A stretch of DNA of 39,664 nucleotides from an uncultured Lachnospiraceae bacterium (GTDB taxonomy: Bacteria; Bacillota; Clostridia; Lachnospirales; Lachnospiraceae): assembly GCA_910579395.1 (NCBI GenBank), contig CAJTUC010000031.1, forward strand, positions 1 through 39,664, in the 5' to 3' direction. Made by a program: the position numbers and the translations under genes. Positions 31,847-39,664 of the stretch are shown here, in pieces; the first letter of the stretch is position 1; the number at the start of each line of letters is the position of its first letter. The notes below the pieces were generated by a model. It worked only from the letters and a program-made list of their open reading frames with translations, was not told the origin of the DNA and made no database searches.

Positions 31847-31875
31847 TTGCATGATATTTTTTCCTTTTATATACT
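31847..31875 (+). promoter_or_regulatory. promoter of the kinase/regulator/GH105 operon
   Basis: TTGCAT (31847-31852), a 17-bp spacer and TATACT (31870-31875) place transcription start about 35 bp before the TTG start codon. Confidence 0.65.
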
Positions 31876-31915
31876 TTTTATATATTTTCACATAATCCTG
31901 GAGAGGAGTTATAAT

Positions 31916-33709
31916 TTGAAAAAGGGCGGTATTCTGCGTCGTTTCTATTTGAAAGAAAAAAAGTATTTTCTTAATCTTCCTTTGCAGCGCAAGTTTAACA
32001 TCATTGTCTGCATTGCATTAATCATCTGCTCCATTGGTTCTCTTTTGGGGCTTAATTTAATATACACTACACACAACCGGATGCTTTACCGTTCTATGGA
32101 AGGCACGATGTTCCACAGCGCATCCTTATTATCAGAAAAATTAAAAACGATTGAATCCATGACGACGATCATGTTAAGAGACAGCGTGGTACAGCAGGAT
32201 TTATCCGTTGCCATCAATCCTGATGCCACAGATTTAGAGCGCAACAATGCGTTCCGGTCTTTATCGTCTCTTGTGCCGGAGTATTATCAAAATTATAAGC
32301 AGTATGGGATTTCATATATCAGCCTGTATAATTCCAATTACACGAGCCATAGTAATTATGCGAGAGCCCGTTCCCTGCCGGATGAATTGTTTGAAGCTCT
32401 GCTTGAGAATGCTCACGAAAGGCCGGGTTACGCGGTATGGAATACGGATTACTGTAACAGCTATGGATTGTTTTTATCCCGTGATGTACGTCGTGCCGAT
32501 AATCTGGAATTGGATACCATTGGAACAATCGTGGTAAATATAGATTTGAATTCTGTCATCGAGGATTCTACCAAAGGCTATCAGATTGAGGATTCTCTTT
32601 TGTATTTAATTTACAGCAATGGAAACGAACTTTTCCATTCTCCGGTGTTGAATCAGGAGGATATTCCCCGGCTCATGTCCGCAACGACTGCTGATTACGG
32701 TGTGATTCGAATGAATGGACAATATTTCTTCTATACCAAAAACCTGATTCCCGATTTTGAGTGGGAATATATTTGCTTCACACCTTATGACTCGGTCATA
32801 AGAAGCCAGCGTTTGTATTTATTTCTTTCGGCATGTATTATAGCAGGCATTTTTATACTTTCACTGATATTTTCTCAAAAGCTTTTTGGGACCGTTACCG
32901 GGCATTTTAGTAAGCTGTTGTTGAAAATGAAATGTTTTGGTGAAAATAATACGCAATTGGTTTCTTTTGATTATGACTATAAGATGCGGCATGATGAGAT
33001 TGGAGAACTGCACCAGCGTTTTGACCAAATGGCAAATCAGGTTCGTGATTTGATTGAGAAAAACTATGTGTCAGAAATCTTGAATAAAGAAGCGGAGTTG
33101 AAATCTTTGGAAAATCAGATTAACCCTCATTTTCTATACAATACGCTGGAATCCATTAACTGGAGAGCAAAGGCGGTCGGTGCGGATGAAATCTCCATTA
33201 TGGTTGAATCGCTCGGAGCCTTGCTGCGAAACACACTTTCCAGAAAAGACCATATGATTTCTACAATTAAAACGGAAATTGACATCGTAAAGGATTATAT
33301 GTCCATTATACAATTTCGTTTTGAAGAGATGCTGCAATACTCCATAGATGTTCCAGAGAGTTTATATGCAGCGCCTCTTCCAAAGCTTTCTTTGCAGCCG
33401 CTTGTTGAAAATGCAATCAATTATGCGTTGGAAGAGACGACCGACACCTGCCGTATAGAGATAACAGCTGTCAGGATAGAAAATGATGTACTGATCACCA
33501 TTACCAACAATGGTTCTCAATTTCCGGAAAATATATTGCAGCGGCTCGCGGATGGAGAGGCAGCACCTCATGGGTTAGGCATCGGCCTTCTGAATATTCA
33601 GAAAAGATTGCAGCTTCAATTTGGAACGGAATATGGGTTGACACTGAAAAATGATGAACTTTACGATCTCGCTATTGTGGAATTAAGAATCCCCTGTGGG
33701 GATTTTTAA
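31916..33709 (+). CDS. YesM-type sensor histidine kinase
   Basis: This 597-residue membrane kinase has TM1 at about 27-50 (FNIIVCIALIICSIGSLLGL), an extracytoplasmic sensor domain, and TM2 (LFLSACIIAGIFILSLIF). A HAMP-like segment follows, then a His_kinase domain with H405 in QINPHFLYNTLES and an HATPase domain (PLVENAINYALE, GLGIGLLNIQKRL). It belongs to the LytS/YesM group that pairs with AraC-type regulators and senses sugars. The start is TTG 31916, seven bases after GAGGAG (31903-31908); the longer frame from 31847 would begin inside the promoter. The response regulator gene follows by 50 bp. Confidence 0.93.
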   Translation: MKKGGILRRFYLKEKKYFLNLPLQRKFNIIVCIALIICSIGSLLGLNLIYTTHNRMLYRSMEGTMFHSASLLSEKLKTIESMTTIMLRDSVVQQDLSVAINPDATDLERNNAFRSLSSLVPEYYQNYKQYGISYISLYNSNYTSHSNYARARSLPDELFEALLENAHERPGYAVWNTDYCNSYGLFLSRDVRRADNLELDTIGTIVVNIDLNSVIEDSTKGYQIEDSLLYLIYSNGNELFHSPVLNQEDIPRLMSATTADYGVIRMNGQYFFYTKNLIPDFEWEYICFTPYDSVIRSQRLYLFLSACIIAGIFILSLIFSQKLFGTVTGHFSKLLLKMKCFGENNTQLVSFDYDYKMRHDEIGELHQRFDQMANQVRDLIEKNYVSEILNKEAELKSLENQINPHFLYNTLESINWRAKAVGADEISIMVESLGALLRNTLSRKDHMISTIKTEIDIVKDYMSIIQFRFEEMLQYSIDVPESLYAAPLPKLSLQPLVENAINYALEETTDTCRIEITAVRIENDVLITITNNGSQFPENILQRLADGEAAPHGLGIGLLNIQKRLQLQFGTEYGLTLKNDELYDLAIVELRIPCGDF

Positions 33710-33759
33710 GAAACAGCAGGCTGAAAAGAGAACATTGTTATAAAAAAGAGGGACTCGTT

Positions 33760-35286
33760 ATGAAATTACTGATTGTGGATGATGAAAAAATCATAAGGGA
33801 GACCATATCACATCATATTCCCTGGCATTCCCTCGGTATTGATGTCATTGGCACCGCTTCTAACGGATTGGAAGCTTATGATATCATTATGGATGAATAT
33901 CCAGATATTGTTATGACTGATATTAAAATGCCTGGATTATCTGGTTTACAGCTGATTCAGAAAATTAAAAAAGTACATCCTGATGTAGAGTTTATCATTA
34001 TTTCAGGTTATGGTGAATTTGAATTTGCAAGAGAGGCCATGCAGTACGGCGTTCATCATTATCTTCTGAAACCCTGTAACGAAGAACAGATTATAGAAAG
34101 TGTACGGGAAACAATGGACGAGCTTTCCCAAAAAAGATCTTCCGGCAATCTGACGCCGACCGATATTTCCCGAAAACACATGGAAGCGGCCATGATATTA
34201 AATATCATCAATGAGCTTACGGCCAGGGAATCCGATCTGCGGACGGAAGAATTTTTTTATCCATATGAGAAATTCATGGATTTTGACCATATCCCTTATG
34301 AATTATGTTATTTGCATTTTTTGGATGAAAGTTCTTTGCAGGATGCCATAAAGCAGATTGATTTATTCTGTCGGACACAATCTCCTAGAATAAGCTTTCA
34401 TATGCTGTATGTTCATCAAACGATGTTGATATTTTTTCCATCTTATTGTCTGCAATACAATGAGCTGGATGCTTATATGAGAGGGCTGTTTCTGCCACAT
34501 CAACAGATTACGATTCAATATCAGAGAATACATTATGAAAATTTGAAAGTGTTATTCGATAATATGATTCCTAAAGTCAAGCGTTATGAGACAGCTTGTT
34601 TTAACAGTAATGGAACATTGATCACTATATGTAATTATAGGACGATCATGCGTGAAATAGAGAGTCTTTCAGAGAGGATTTACTCTAATGACATAAAGAA
34701 CGCAGGAGAAGCTTTAGACGCACTGTTTGTTCAACTATATCAGATTTCGAATCCAGTATTTCTGAAGCAGTTAATTTCTTACATCATTATGCGGGCGGCT
34801 TCTAAGTGCCTTCATTATTCTTCTCTGGAGGCGACTGAATTTCTGCTGGCATTAAATTCATTGTCGGATACAGCTCAGATCATGGAAAGGTGTGTACCCG
34901 CATTACGGAGTATTTATCTGAAATATCATACAACAAAATCCACCAGTGGTTCTTTGAGCAGCACGATAGATGAATATGTCCGGCAAAATCTTTCCGACAG
35001 CAATCTTTCGCTCAAGTGGATTGCAGAAAATATTCTTTATATGAACGTGGATTATGTGAGTAAAAAATTTTTTAAAGAAACCGGGCAGAAATTTTCTAAT
35101 TACCTCACTGACTTGCGTATCCAGAAAGCGAAAGAACTGCTCAGCGGAACGGAAAATGATAAAATCCAAAACATTGCCGAACTGGTTGGATGCGGCAATA
35201 ATCCACAATATTTCAGTCAGTTGTTCAAAAAGAACACTGGGATGACTCCCAGTGCATATATAAAATATATTTCAGGAGGAAACTAA
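33760..35286 (+). CDS. YesN-type response regulator with AraC DNA-binding domain
   Basis: This 508-residue regulator has an N-terminal receiver (LIVDDEKI, phosphorylation Asp in MTDIKMPG, LLKPC) and a long middle linker domain (about 130-400). A C-terminal AraC helix-turn-helix pair follows (about 405-505: SLKWIAENILYMNVDYVSKKF, NIAELVGCGNNPQYFSQLFKK, TPSAYIKYI). It is the partner of the YesM-type kinase just upstream. The phased ACCG half-sites in the divergent region are its likely binding sites. Its last codons contain the AGGAGG site of the GH105 gene, which starts one base after the stop. Confidence 0.94.
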   Translation: MKLLIVDDEKIIRETISHHIPWHSLGIDVIGTASNGLEAYDIIMDEYPDIVMTDIKMPGLSGLQLIQKIKKVHPDVEFIIISGYGEFEFAREAMQYGVHHYLLKPCNEEQIIESVRETMDELSQKRSSGNLTPTDISRKHMEAAMILNIINELTARESDLRTEEFFYPYEKFMDFDHIPYELCYLHFLDESSLQDAIKQIDLFCRTQSPRISFHMLYVHQTMLIFFPSYCLQYNELDAYMRGLFLPHQQITIQYQRIHYENLKVLFDNMIPKVKRYETACFNSNGTLITICNYRTIMREIESLSERIYSNDIKNAGEALDALFVQLYQISNPVFLKQLISYIIMRAASKCLHYSSLEATEFLLALNSLSDTAQIMERCVPALRSIYLKYHTTKSTSGSLSSTIDEYVRQNLSDSNLSLKWIAENILYMNVDYVSKKFFKETGQKFSNYLTDLRIQKAKELLSGTENDKIQNIAELVGCGNNPQYFSQLFKKNTGMTPSAYIKYISGGN

Positions 35287-35287
35287 T

Positions 35288-36409
35288 ATGTCAAAAGAAG
35301 AAGTGCAATTGAAAATTAATCTGGTGATGGACAAGCTGATTCATTTAGGCGGAGCCGATTACGAAAAGGATAAGGATATTTCCCTTGAAGATGCCATTGC
35401 ATCGGGAAATGTGGCGCGGGATTTTGGAATTGAAGAATGGGATTGGCCGCAGGGAGTCGGTCTGTATGGGCTGAGTATGCTGCAGAATTATTACGGTGAC
35501 AAGCGCTTTATGGATTTTTTCGTTAACTGGTTTGAAAGCAATATCGAGAAAGGACTGCCTTCCAGAAACATTAATACGACCGCACCCTATCTGACACTAC
35601 TGCAGATTCTGGATGATATGCCGGAAAAAGAAAAATACGAAAAGATGTGTCTGGAACAGGCAGATTGGCTGATTCATGAACTTCCCAAGACGAAAGACGG
35701 CGGTTTTCAGCATGTTACAAGTGGAATCGGGGACCGGAATGCGGTCATTTTAAATGAACAGCAGCTTTGGCTGGACACGTTGTTTATGGCGGTGTTGTTT
35801 TTACAGCAAATGGGTAACCGTTATCATAATGAAGTATGGCGGAGCGAAGCCGTTCATCAGGTACTGGTCCACATCAAATACTTATACTGTAAAAATAATG
35901 GCCTGTTCTATCACGGCTTTAGTTTTATCAGAAATGACAATTTTGGCGGAATCTTCTGGAATCGGGGAAATTCCTGGTTTACGCTCGGAATTACTTTATT
36001 CCTTGCGAATGCCGATGATTTGGAACTGGGAACCAGAAAATATATTACGGATACTTTTTGTACACATGCGGAGGCCCTTCGCTCACTTCAGGCACCCTCC
36101 GGCCTGTTTCATACTATTTTGGATGATTCGTCCTCTTATGAAGAAGCATCAGGTACCGCTGCGATCGCAGCAGGCCTCTTGCGCGGTATTAAGCTTGGCA
36201 TTCTTGATGAAAGTTATATGTCGTGTGCCAGAAAGGCCATTCAGGGGATTTGCAGAAATGTGGATAATGATGGAACGGTTCTGAATGTTTCTGCGGGTAC
36301 TGCAATGGGAATGAATCCGGAGCATTATAAAGGAATCGGCATTCGCCCGATGGCTTATGGGCAGGCTTTGAGTTTGATTGCTTTGTGTGAGGCGCTGGAT
36401 ATTTTTTAA
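35288..36409 (+). CDS. GH105 unsaturated rhamnogalacturonyl hydrolase family protein
   Basis: This 373-residue (alpha/alpha)6-barrel enzyme resembles YteR/YesR, which release the unsaturated uronic acid left by pectin lyases. The catalytic Asp163 (LWLDTLFM) and H209 (FYHGF) have the same 46-residue spacing as D143/H189 of YteR; NRGNSW (225-230) also matches. There is no signal peptide, so it works in the cytoplasm on imported disaccharides. It is translated in tandem with the YesN-type regulator. Whether the substrate is rhamnogalacturonan, galacturonan or another uronate-containing glycan is open; a GH88 relative is less likely. Confidence 0.9.
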   Translation: MSKEEVQLKINLVMDKLIHLGGADYEKDKDISLEDAIASGNVARDFGIEEWDWPQGVGLYGLSMLQNYYGDKRFMDFFVNWFESNIEKGLPSRNINTTAPYLTLLQILDDMPEKEKYEKMCLEQADWLIHELPKTKDGGFQHVTSGIGDRNAVILNEQQLWLDTLFMAVLFLQQMGNRYHNEVWRSEAVHQVLVHIKYLYCKNNGLFYHGFSFIRNDNFGGIFWNRGNSWFTLGITLFLANADDLELGTRKYITDTFCTHAEALRSLQAPSGLFHTILDDSSSYEEASGTAAIAAGLLRGIKLGILDESYMSCARKAIQGICRNVDNDGTVLNVSAGTAMGMNPEHYKGIGIRPMAYGQALSLIALCEALDIF

Positions 36410-36416
36410 ATTCACG

Positions 36417-36449
36417 AAGGCAGAGAGTATAGGGACTCTCCGCCTTTTT
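36417..36449 (+). terminator. terminator of the GH105 operon
   Basis: AAGGC-A-GAGAGT pairs with ACTCTC-C-GCCTT (about 36417-36446), followed by a T run to 36449. It is eight bases after the GH105 stop. Confidence 0.88.
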
Positions 36450-36468
36450 GTGAATATGGTGGAAAACA

Positions 36469-36497
36469 TTGATATTCAATAGTAAACACATTATAAT
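36469..36497 (+). promoter_or_regulatory. promoter of the EcsC-family gene
   Basis: TTGATA (36469-36474), 17-bp spacer and TATAAT (36492-36497) stand about 84 bp before the ATG. Confidence 0.75.
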
Positions 36498-36580
36498 GAA
36501 ACTGTTTGAGCTGAAAACGTTATATGGATATAGCTTGCCGGTGTTTTAGGGGCGTGTAGAAAACGGTAGGGAGTTTCGGT

Positions 36581-37402
36581 ATGGGATTATGGAAAACAAA
36601 AATTTCTACGGTAGAGAGAGAACTGCAAAAAATCGAACGAGAGGAGCAAAGGCTCATCCAATATGCCGAAAAGCACAAAACCGCTCCGACCTGGAAAGCC
36701 GACCTGGAAGACAGGATTCCGGAAAAGGTCATGTCCGGCCTACAGAAAGCTTTTTCTAAAGCGTTTGGCCTGGTTTTTGAAAAGGGTACCGTTATCATAG
36801 AGAAGACTTATAATAAAGATTCGATTGCAAAAGAGTTTCAAATTAATGATTATGCAATGGATGTCAAAGGGACAAGGAAAGAAATTGGAAGGATTCGTTC
36901 AGGGGCAGCAGGCAGTAATGCCCTCAATACGGTAGTCACCACTGTTGAAGGAATTGGCCTTGGGGTTCTTGGCATCGGATTGCCGGATATTGTGGTCTGG
37001 GTAGGCGTGTTGCTTCGCGGCGTATATGAGACAGCATTACAATATGGATTTGCTTACGAAACACCGGCGGAAAAAATATTTATTCTGAAAATGTTAGAGA
37101 CATCGATGGCGATCGGAGAAGACTGGAAAGCTCTGGATTCAGAAATTAACAGATATATGGACCGGAGTACGAATGTAGATTGCGATGAAAATGAATTAAA
37201 ACAGCAGATTGAAAAGACGGCAAATGCTTTTGCGACAGAGATGCTGGTCACAAAGTTCATTCAGGGTCTTCCGATTGTAGGAATACTGGGCGGTGCAACG
37301 AATCCCATTTATTACCGGAAGATTATGCGGTATGTGCAGCTGAAGTATCGGAAACGTTATTTGCTTGGGAAAATGCAGTCTTCAGATAAAAAATTTACAT
37401 GA
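36581..37402 (+). CDS. EcsC family protein
   Basis: This 273-residue protein matches the EcsC family (PF12787): a charged N-terminal coiled segment, the basic IIEKTYNKDSI region, a glycine-rich hydrophobic stretch (about 115-150: VVTTVEGIGLGVLGIGLPDIVV in parts), and the C-terminal GLPIVGILGGATNPIYYRKI. Its function is not known; EcsC was named from a Bacillus transporter operon, but most members occur alone, as here. The hydrophobic stretch suggests membrane association. It has its own promoter. Confidence 0.82.
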   Translation: MGLWKTKISTVERELQKIEREEQRLIQYAEKHKTAPTWKADLEDRIPEKVMSGLQKAFSKAFGLVFEKGTVIIEKTYNKDSIAKEFQINDYAMDVKGTRKEIGRIRSGAAGSNALNTVVTTVEGIGLGVLGIGLPDIVVWVGVLLRGVYETALQYGFAYETPAEKIFILKMLETSMAIGEDWKALDSEINRYMDRSTNVDCDENELKQQIEKTANAFATEMLVTKFIQGLPIVGILGGATNPIYYRKIMRYVQLKYRKRYLLGKMQSSDKKFT

Positions 37403-37471
37403 AAACAGGAATATCATGCGTACAGGTTCTGTTATGATCGAAAAAGATTCAGAAAAGGAGTAAACACAGAG

Positions 37472-38395
37472 ATGGGACAAGATGCCTTTGATATGGCCAC
37501 ACCGCAGCATTTCACCTCATTAACAGGCGCTTTATGTTCGCTTTTTGGGGAAGGAACAAGGGTTGAAAGCGCCGGCCGGATATCCGGCGGCGATATTAAT
37601 GAAGCGTATGGCCTGACGCTTACAGGCGGCGAGTGTATCTTCATGAAATCAAATGCAAAGGAAAAGCTTTCCTTTTTTACTGCGGAAGCCGCGGGACTGC
37701 ATGCGATTGCCCGGACAAAGACCATTGGCACGCCGCACGTTCTCGGCGTCGGAACCGATGAGGGCAGAGGAGGATTTTCCTTTTTGCTATTGGAGTTTAT
37801 TCGTGGTAAAAGTCATAACGCGGGTTATTGGAAGGATTTTGCCGGACAGTTATCCAATCTGCACCGGGCGTCAACAGTCGGATCGGTTCCAAATGGGAAA
37901 TATGGGTATGGCTGTGATAACTATATCGGCAGGCGCAGTCAGGTCAATAAAGGATATGACAGTTGGACGGGCTTTTTCCGTGACTGTCGTCTTGAGCCGC
38001 AGTTTCGGGATGCAGCCCGATACTTTGATAAAGAGGATTTGAAAAGGATAGTCCGATTTCTTGATCATATAGATGAAATTCTTGTGGAGCCCGAATATCC
38101 GTCCCTGCTGCACGGTGATCTGTGGGCAGGAAACGTTATTACGGGAAATGATGGCAGAGCATGGCTGATCGATCCGGCAGTTTATGTGGGTCATGCCGAA
38201 GCGGATATTGCGATGACAGAACTGTTCGGAGGATTTCCGCCGGCTTTTTATGACGCTTATCAGGAACGAATACCTTTGCAGCCGGGATATGAGCGCCGCC
38301 GTGATGTGTATAATCTTTATCATCTCGTGAATCATCTGAATATGTTCGGGCGGATGTATCTTTCAGAAGTGAAACGTATTGTGGGGCGGTTTTAG
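37472..38395 (+). CDS. fructosamine/ketosamine-3-kinase family protein
   Basis: This 307-residue kinase-fold protein resembles fructosamine kinases, which phosphorylate ketosamines formed by glycation so that they fall off proteins or amino acids. The motifs are SGGDINEAYGL near the N-terminus, CIFMKSNAKEK (ATP lysine), the catalytic loop HGDLWAGN (H214, D216, N221) and the metal site IDPAVYVGHAEADIAM. AAGGAG lies 11 bases before ATG 37472; ATG 37493 is a weaker alternative. Other kinase-fold phosphotransferases are possible, but the HGDLWxGN/IDPAxYxGHxE pair is characteristic. Confidence 0.88.
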   Translation: MGQDAFDMATPQHFTSLTGALCSLFGEGTRVESAGRISGGDINEAYGLTLTGGECIFMKSNAKEKLSFFTAEAAGLHAIARTKTIGTPHVLGVGTDEGRGGFSFLLLEFIRGKSHNAGYWKDFAGQLSNLHRASTVGSVPNGKYGYGCDNYIGRRSQVNKGYDSWTGFFRDCRLEPQFRDAARYFDKEDLKRIVRFLDHIDEILVEPEYPSLLHGDLWAGNVITGNDGRAWLIDPAVYVGHAEADIAMTELFGGFPPAFYDAYQERIPLQPGYERRRDVYNLYHLVNHLNMFGRMYLSEVKRIVGRF

Positions 38396-38474
38396 TCAGC
38401 CATTTATAAATGATATTTCCTGCAGCGCACCGTCTTCTGCGAATAATTTGTATTAAAATGCGAAAAACAATGGA

Positions 38475-38503
38475 TTGAACCCCCAATATCGACAGCGTAT
38501 AAT
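38475..38503 (+). promoter_or_regulatory. promoter of the lipoprotein gene
   Basis: TTGAAC (38475-38480), a 17-bp spacer and a perfect TATAAT (38498-38503), about 50 bp before the ATG. Confidence 0.8.
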
Positions 38504-38553
38504 AAATCCTGCATGGTATAACATGACTTTTTAAACGAATAGCAGGAGGAAAA

Positions 38554-39054
38554 ATGATGAAAAAATGGAAATTTGTTTTAGCGGCGGGAATCATGATTTT
38601 TAGCTGCATGGGCTGTGGTTCAGAGGGAGCAGGAAATGCCGCAACGTCGGCGGATGCTTCTGCGAATGCGGAGCAGACAGAAAACGGGCCAACAGAAAGC
38701 GAAGCAGAAGAAAAGAACGATGACTACGATGATTTGGAAAGTAAAGGAGAGAACGGTGAGACAGCGGCGTTTGCGGAAGAGATTCAGACAGCCGTATCTC
38801 ATCGGGATATGGAAGCGCTTGCTGATCTGTGTATTTATCCGGTCGCAGTAAATGGCGAGGTTATTGAAGATAAAGATGCTTTTCTGGCACTGGGAGAAGA
38901 TGTCATTTTTACAGCGGAGAGGTGTGCCGTGATTGCGGCTGTGGATGTTTCGGCATTGGAGGAAACAATGGCGGGTGTCATCATGGGAGATGCTACGCCC
39001 AACATTATTTTTAAGTCGGTAGACGGAGCACTGGGGATAACAGGTATCAATTGA
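38554..39054 (+). CDS. putative lipoprotein of unknown function
   Basis: This 166-residue protein starts with a lipoprotein signal (KKWKFVLAAGIMIFSCMGC, lipid-bearing Cys21), followed by an acidic, Ala/Glu/Asp-rich linker (about 25-68). The small globular part has IQTAVSHRDMEALADLCIYPV and AFLALGEDVIFTAERC, which looks like a compact alpha/beta domain of the NTF2-like type. AGGAGG precedes ATG 38554. It should sit on the outer face of the membrane. I do not recognise a specific function. Confidence 0.8.
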   Translation: MMKKWKFVLAAGIMIFSCMGCGSEGAGNAATSADASANAEQTENGPTESEAEEKNDDYDDLESKGENGETAAFAEEIQTAVSHRDMEALADLCIYPVAVNGEVIEDKDAFLALGEDVIFTAERCAVIAAVDVSALEETMAGVIMGDATPNIIFKSVDGALGITGIN

Positions 39055-39106
39055 TAGGAAAGCAGCATTGTGTTATGATCCCGTCTTTGACAGTTTGTTA
39101 AGTATA

Positions 39107-39149
39107 AAAACCGCTGTAGACCAGTATTTATGGGGGTTACAGCGGTTTT
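39107..39149. terminator. bidirectional terminator between lipoprotein and transposase
   Basis: AAAACCGCTGTA (39107-39118) pairs with TACAGCGGTTTT (39138-39149). The A and T feet allow termination in both directions, suiting the two convergent genes. It could instead belong to the insertion sequence end. Confidence 0.75.
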
Positions 39150-39174
39150 GTCTTCTGTTTTAAGATATAGTATT

Positions 39175-39664
39175 TTATTCTCTTCCTTTACTTTTTTTCT
39201 GGATTGTTTTCATACTGCTCTTGGTAATAAACTGGTAGTCCGTTCGGAATCCGCAGGCATCATGTAAGGCATCCGTTATCTTTTCCCGCTTGTAAAGCGG
39301 CATAAAGCCCTGTTCCTCAACTTCGGCAAAGTTCATGGTTTTCAATGTATGCAGGATTTCATCACATGTATAGCGGTAGTCCAGCCTTTTTTCGATCATC
39401 CGGTAAAGCAAAAGTGCAAGAAAACAGATCAGGAAATGCGCTTTTATTCTGTTTTCATCCTGAAGGTAAACCGGTCTTGCGGAAAAATCCGTCTTCATGA
39501 TACGGAAACACTCCTCGATCTGCCAGCGTCCTTCGCTTACTTTCAGGATGCCGTTTACGTCATCGTCCAGCAGGTCCGTGCATACGGCGTAAAGCCCGTC
39601 ATACTGTGCTTCTGATGAAATCTTTTCCACATCAAGATATTTGTGTTCTTTTGCAATTTCACCG
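39175..39664 (-). CDS. IS4/IS1634-type transposase, C-terminal part, cut by the window edge
   Basis: The minus frame is open from the right edge to the stop at 39175, giving about 162 residues of a DDE transposase C-terminus. The motif GRWQIEECFRIMK carries R-x3-E-x6-K, the end of the Y2R3E6K signature of the IS4 superfamily, with the tyrosine position changed to serine. KYLDVEKISSEAQYDGLYAVCTD and IKAHFLICFLALLLYR are typical of IS1634-like proteins. The remainder and the left end of the element lie outside the window, so integrity cannot be judged. No inverted terminal repeat is identified here. Confidence 0.88.
   Translation of the reverse strand, partial: GEIAKEHKYLDVEKISSEAQYDGLYAVCTDLLDDDVNGILKVSEGRWQIEECFRIMKTDFSARPVYLQDENRIKAHFLICFLALLLYRMIEKRLDYRYTCDEILHTLKTMNFAEVEEQGFMPLYKREKITDALHDACGFRTDYQFITKSSMKTIQKKSKGRE

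Overview
The window reads as a chromosomal segment of a spore-forming Clostridia bacterium, most likely Lachnospiraceae. The reasons are a Bacillota-type yaaO/yaaR/holB/ricT/trmN6/rsmI gene order, a FabK-type fatty-acid cluster, spmA, YesM/YesN-type two-component genes and strong AGGAGG ribosome sites. No search was run; every assignment rests on reading the translations and the DNA.

1-283: end of a tRNA cluster (a 3' fragment, tRNA-Phe, tRNA-Lys) and its terminator. 375-731: remnant of a HEAT-repeat DNA-alkylation-repair-like gene. 819-3471: an HD phosphohydrolase, a CgeB-like glycosyltransferase and a second HD protein. 3431-9878: the conserved cluster of Orn/Lys/Arg decarboxylase, guanylate-kinase-like protein, YaaR, HolB, RicT, TrmN6 and RsmI. 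A 214-bp palindromic MITE-like element interrupts it exactly at the trmN6 stop codon.

9912-17026: type II fatty-acid synthesis operon acpP-fabK-fabD-fabG-fabF-fabZ-flavin oxidoreductase-fabH. It has a near-consensus promoter and two copies of a FabT-like operator. The acetyl-CoA carboxylase genes and a MarR-type regulator are not in the window. A second, diverged copy of the fabZ 3' end lies just after fabZ.

17135-23202: an SMR transporter and a cytoplasmic GH5 hydrolase facing a divergent AraC regulator; a small membrane protein; a KDPG-aldolase/VOC fusion; a ROK regulator; and spmA without spmB. 23242-26020: an AT-rich two-gene cassette with its own promoter, putative operator and two-way terminator. 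It encodes a tyrosine-recombinase-like protein that has lost its catalytic residues and an AAA-ATPase/PD-(D/E)XK protein.

26222-27103: a hemerythrin protein with a possible CheX-like C-terminal half. 27377-36409: a carbohydrate locus. A solute-binding protein, two permeases and a zinc dehydrogenase are divergent from a YesM-type kinase, a YesN-type regulator and a GH105 unsaturated uronyl hydrolase. The shared intergenic region carries helically phased ACCG half-sites. Uptake of unsaturated pectin-type oligosaccharides, their sensing and their cytoplasmic cleavage probably form one regulated unit; the ATPase must come from elsewhere.

36581-39054: an EcsC-family protein, a fructosamine-kinase-family protein and a lipoprotein. 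39175-39664: an IS4/IS1634-type transposase running off the right edge. A family of about 75-81 bp palindromic repeats (2690, 17029, 19442, with partial relatives) sits directly behind stop codons through the first half.
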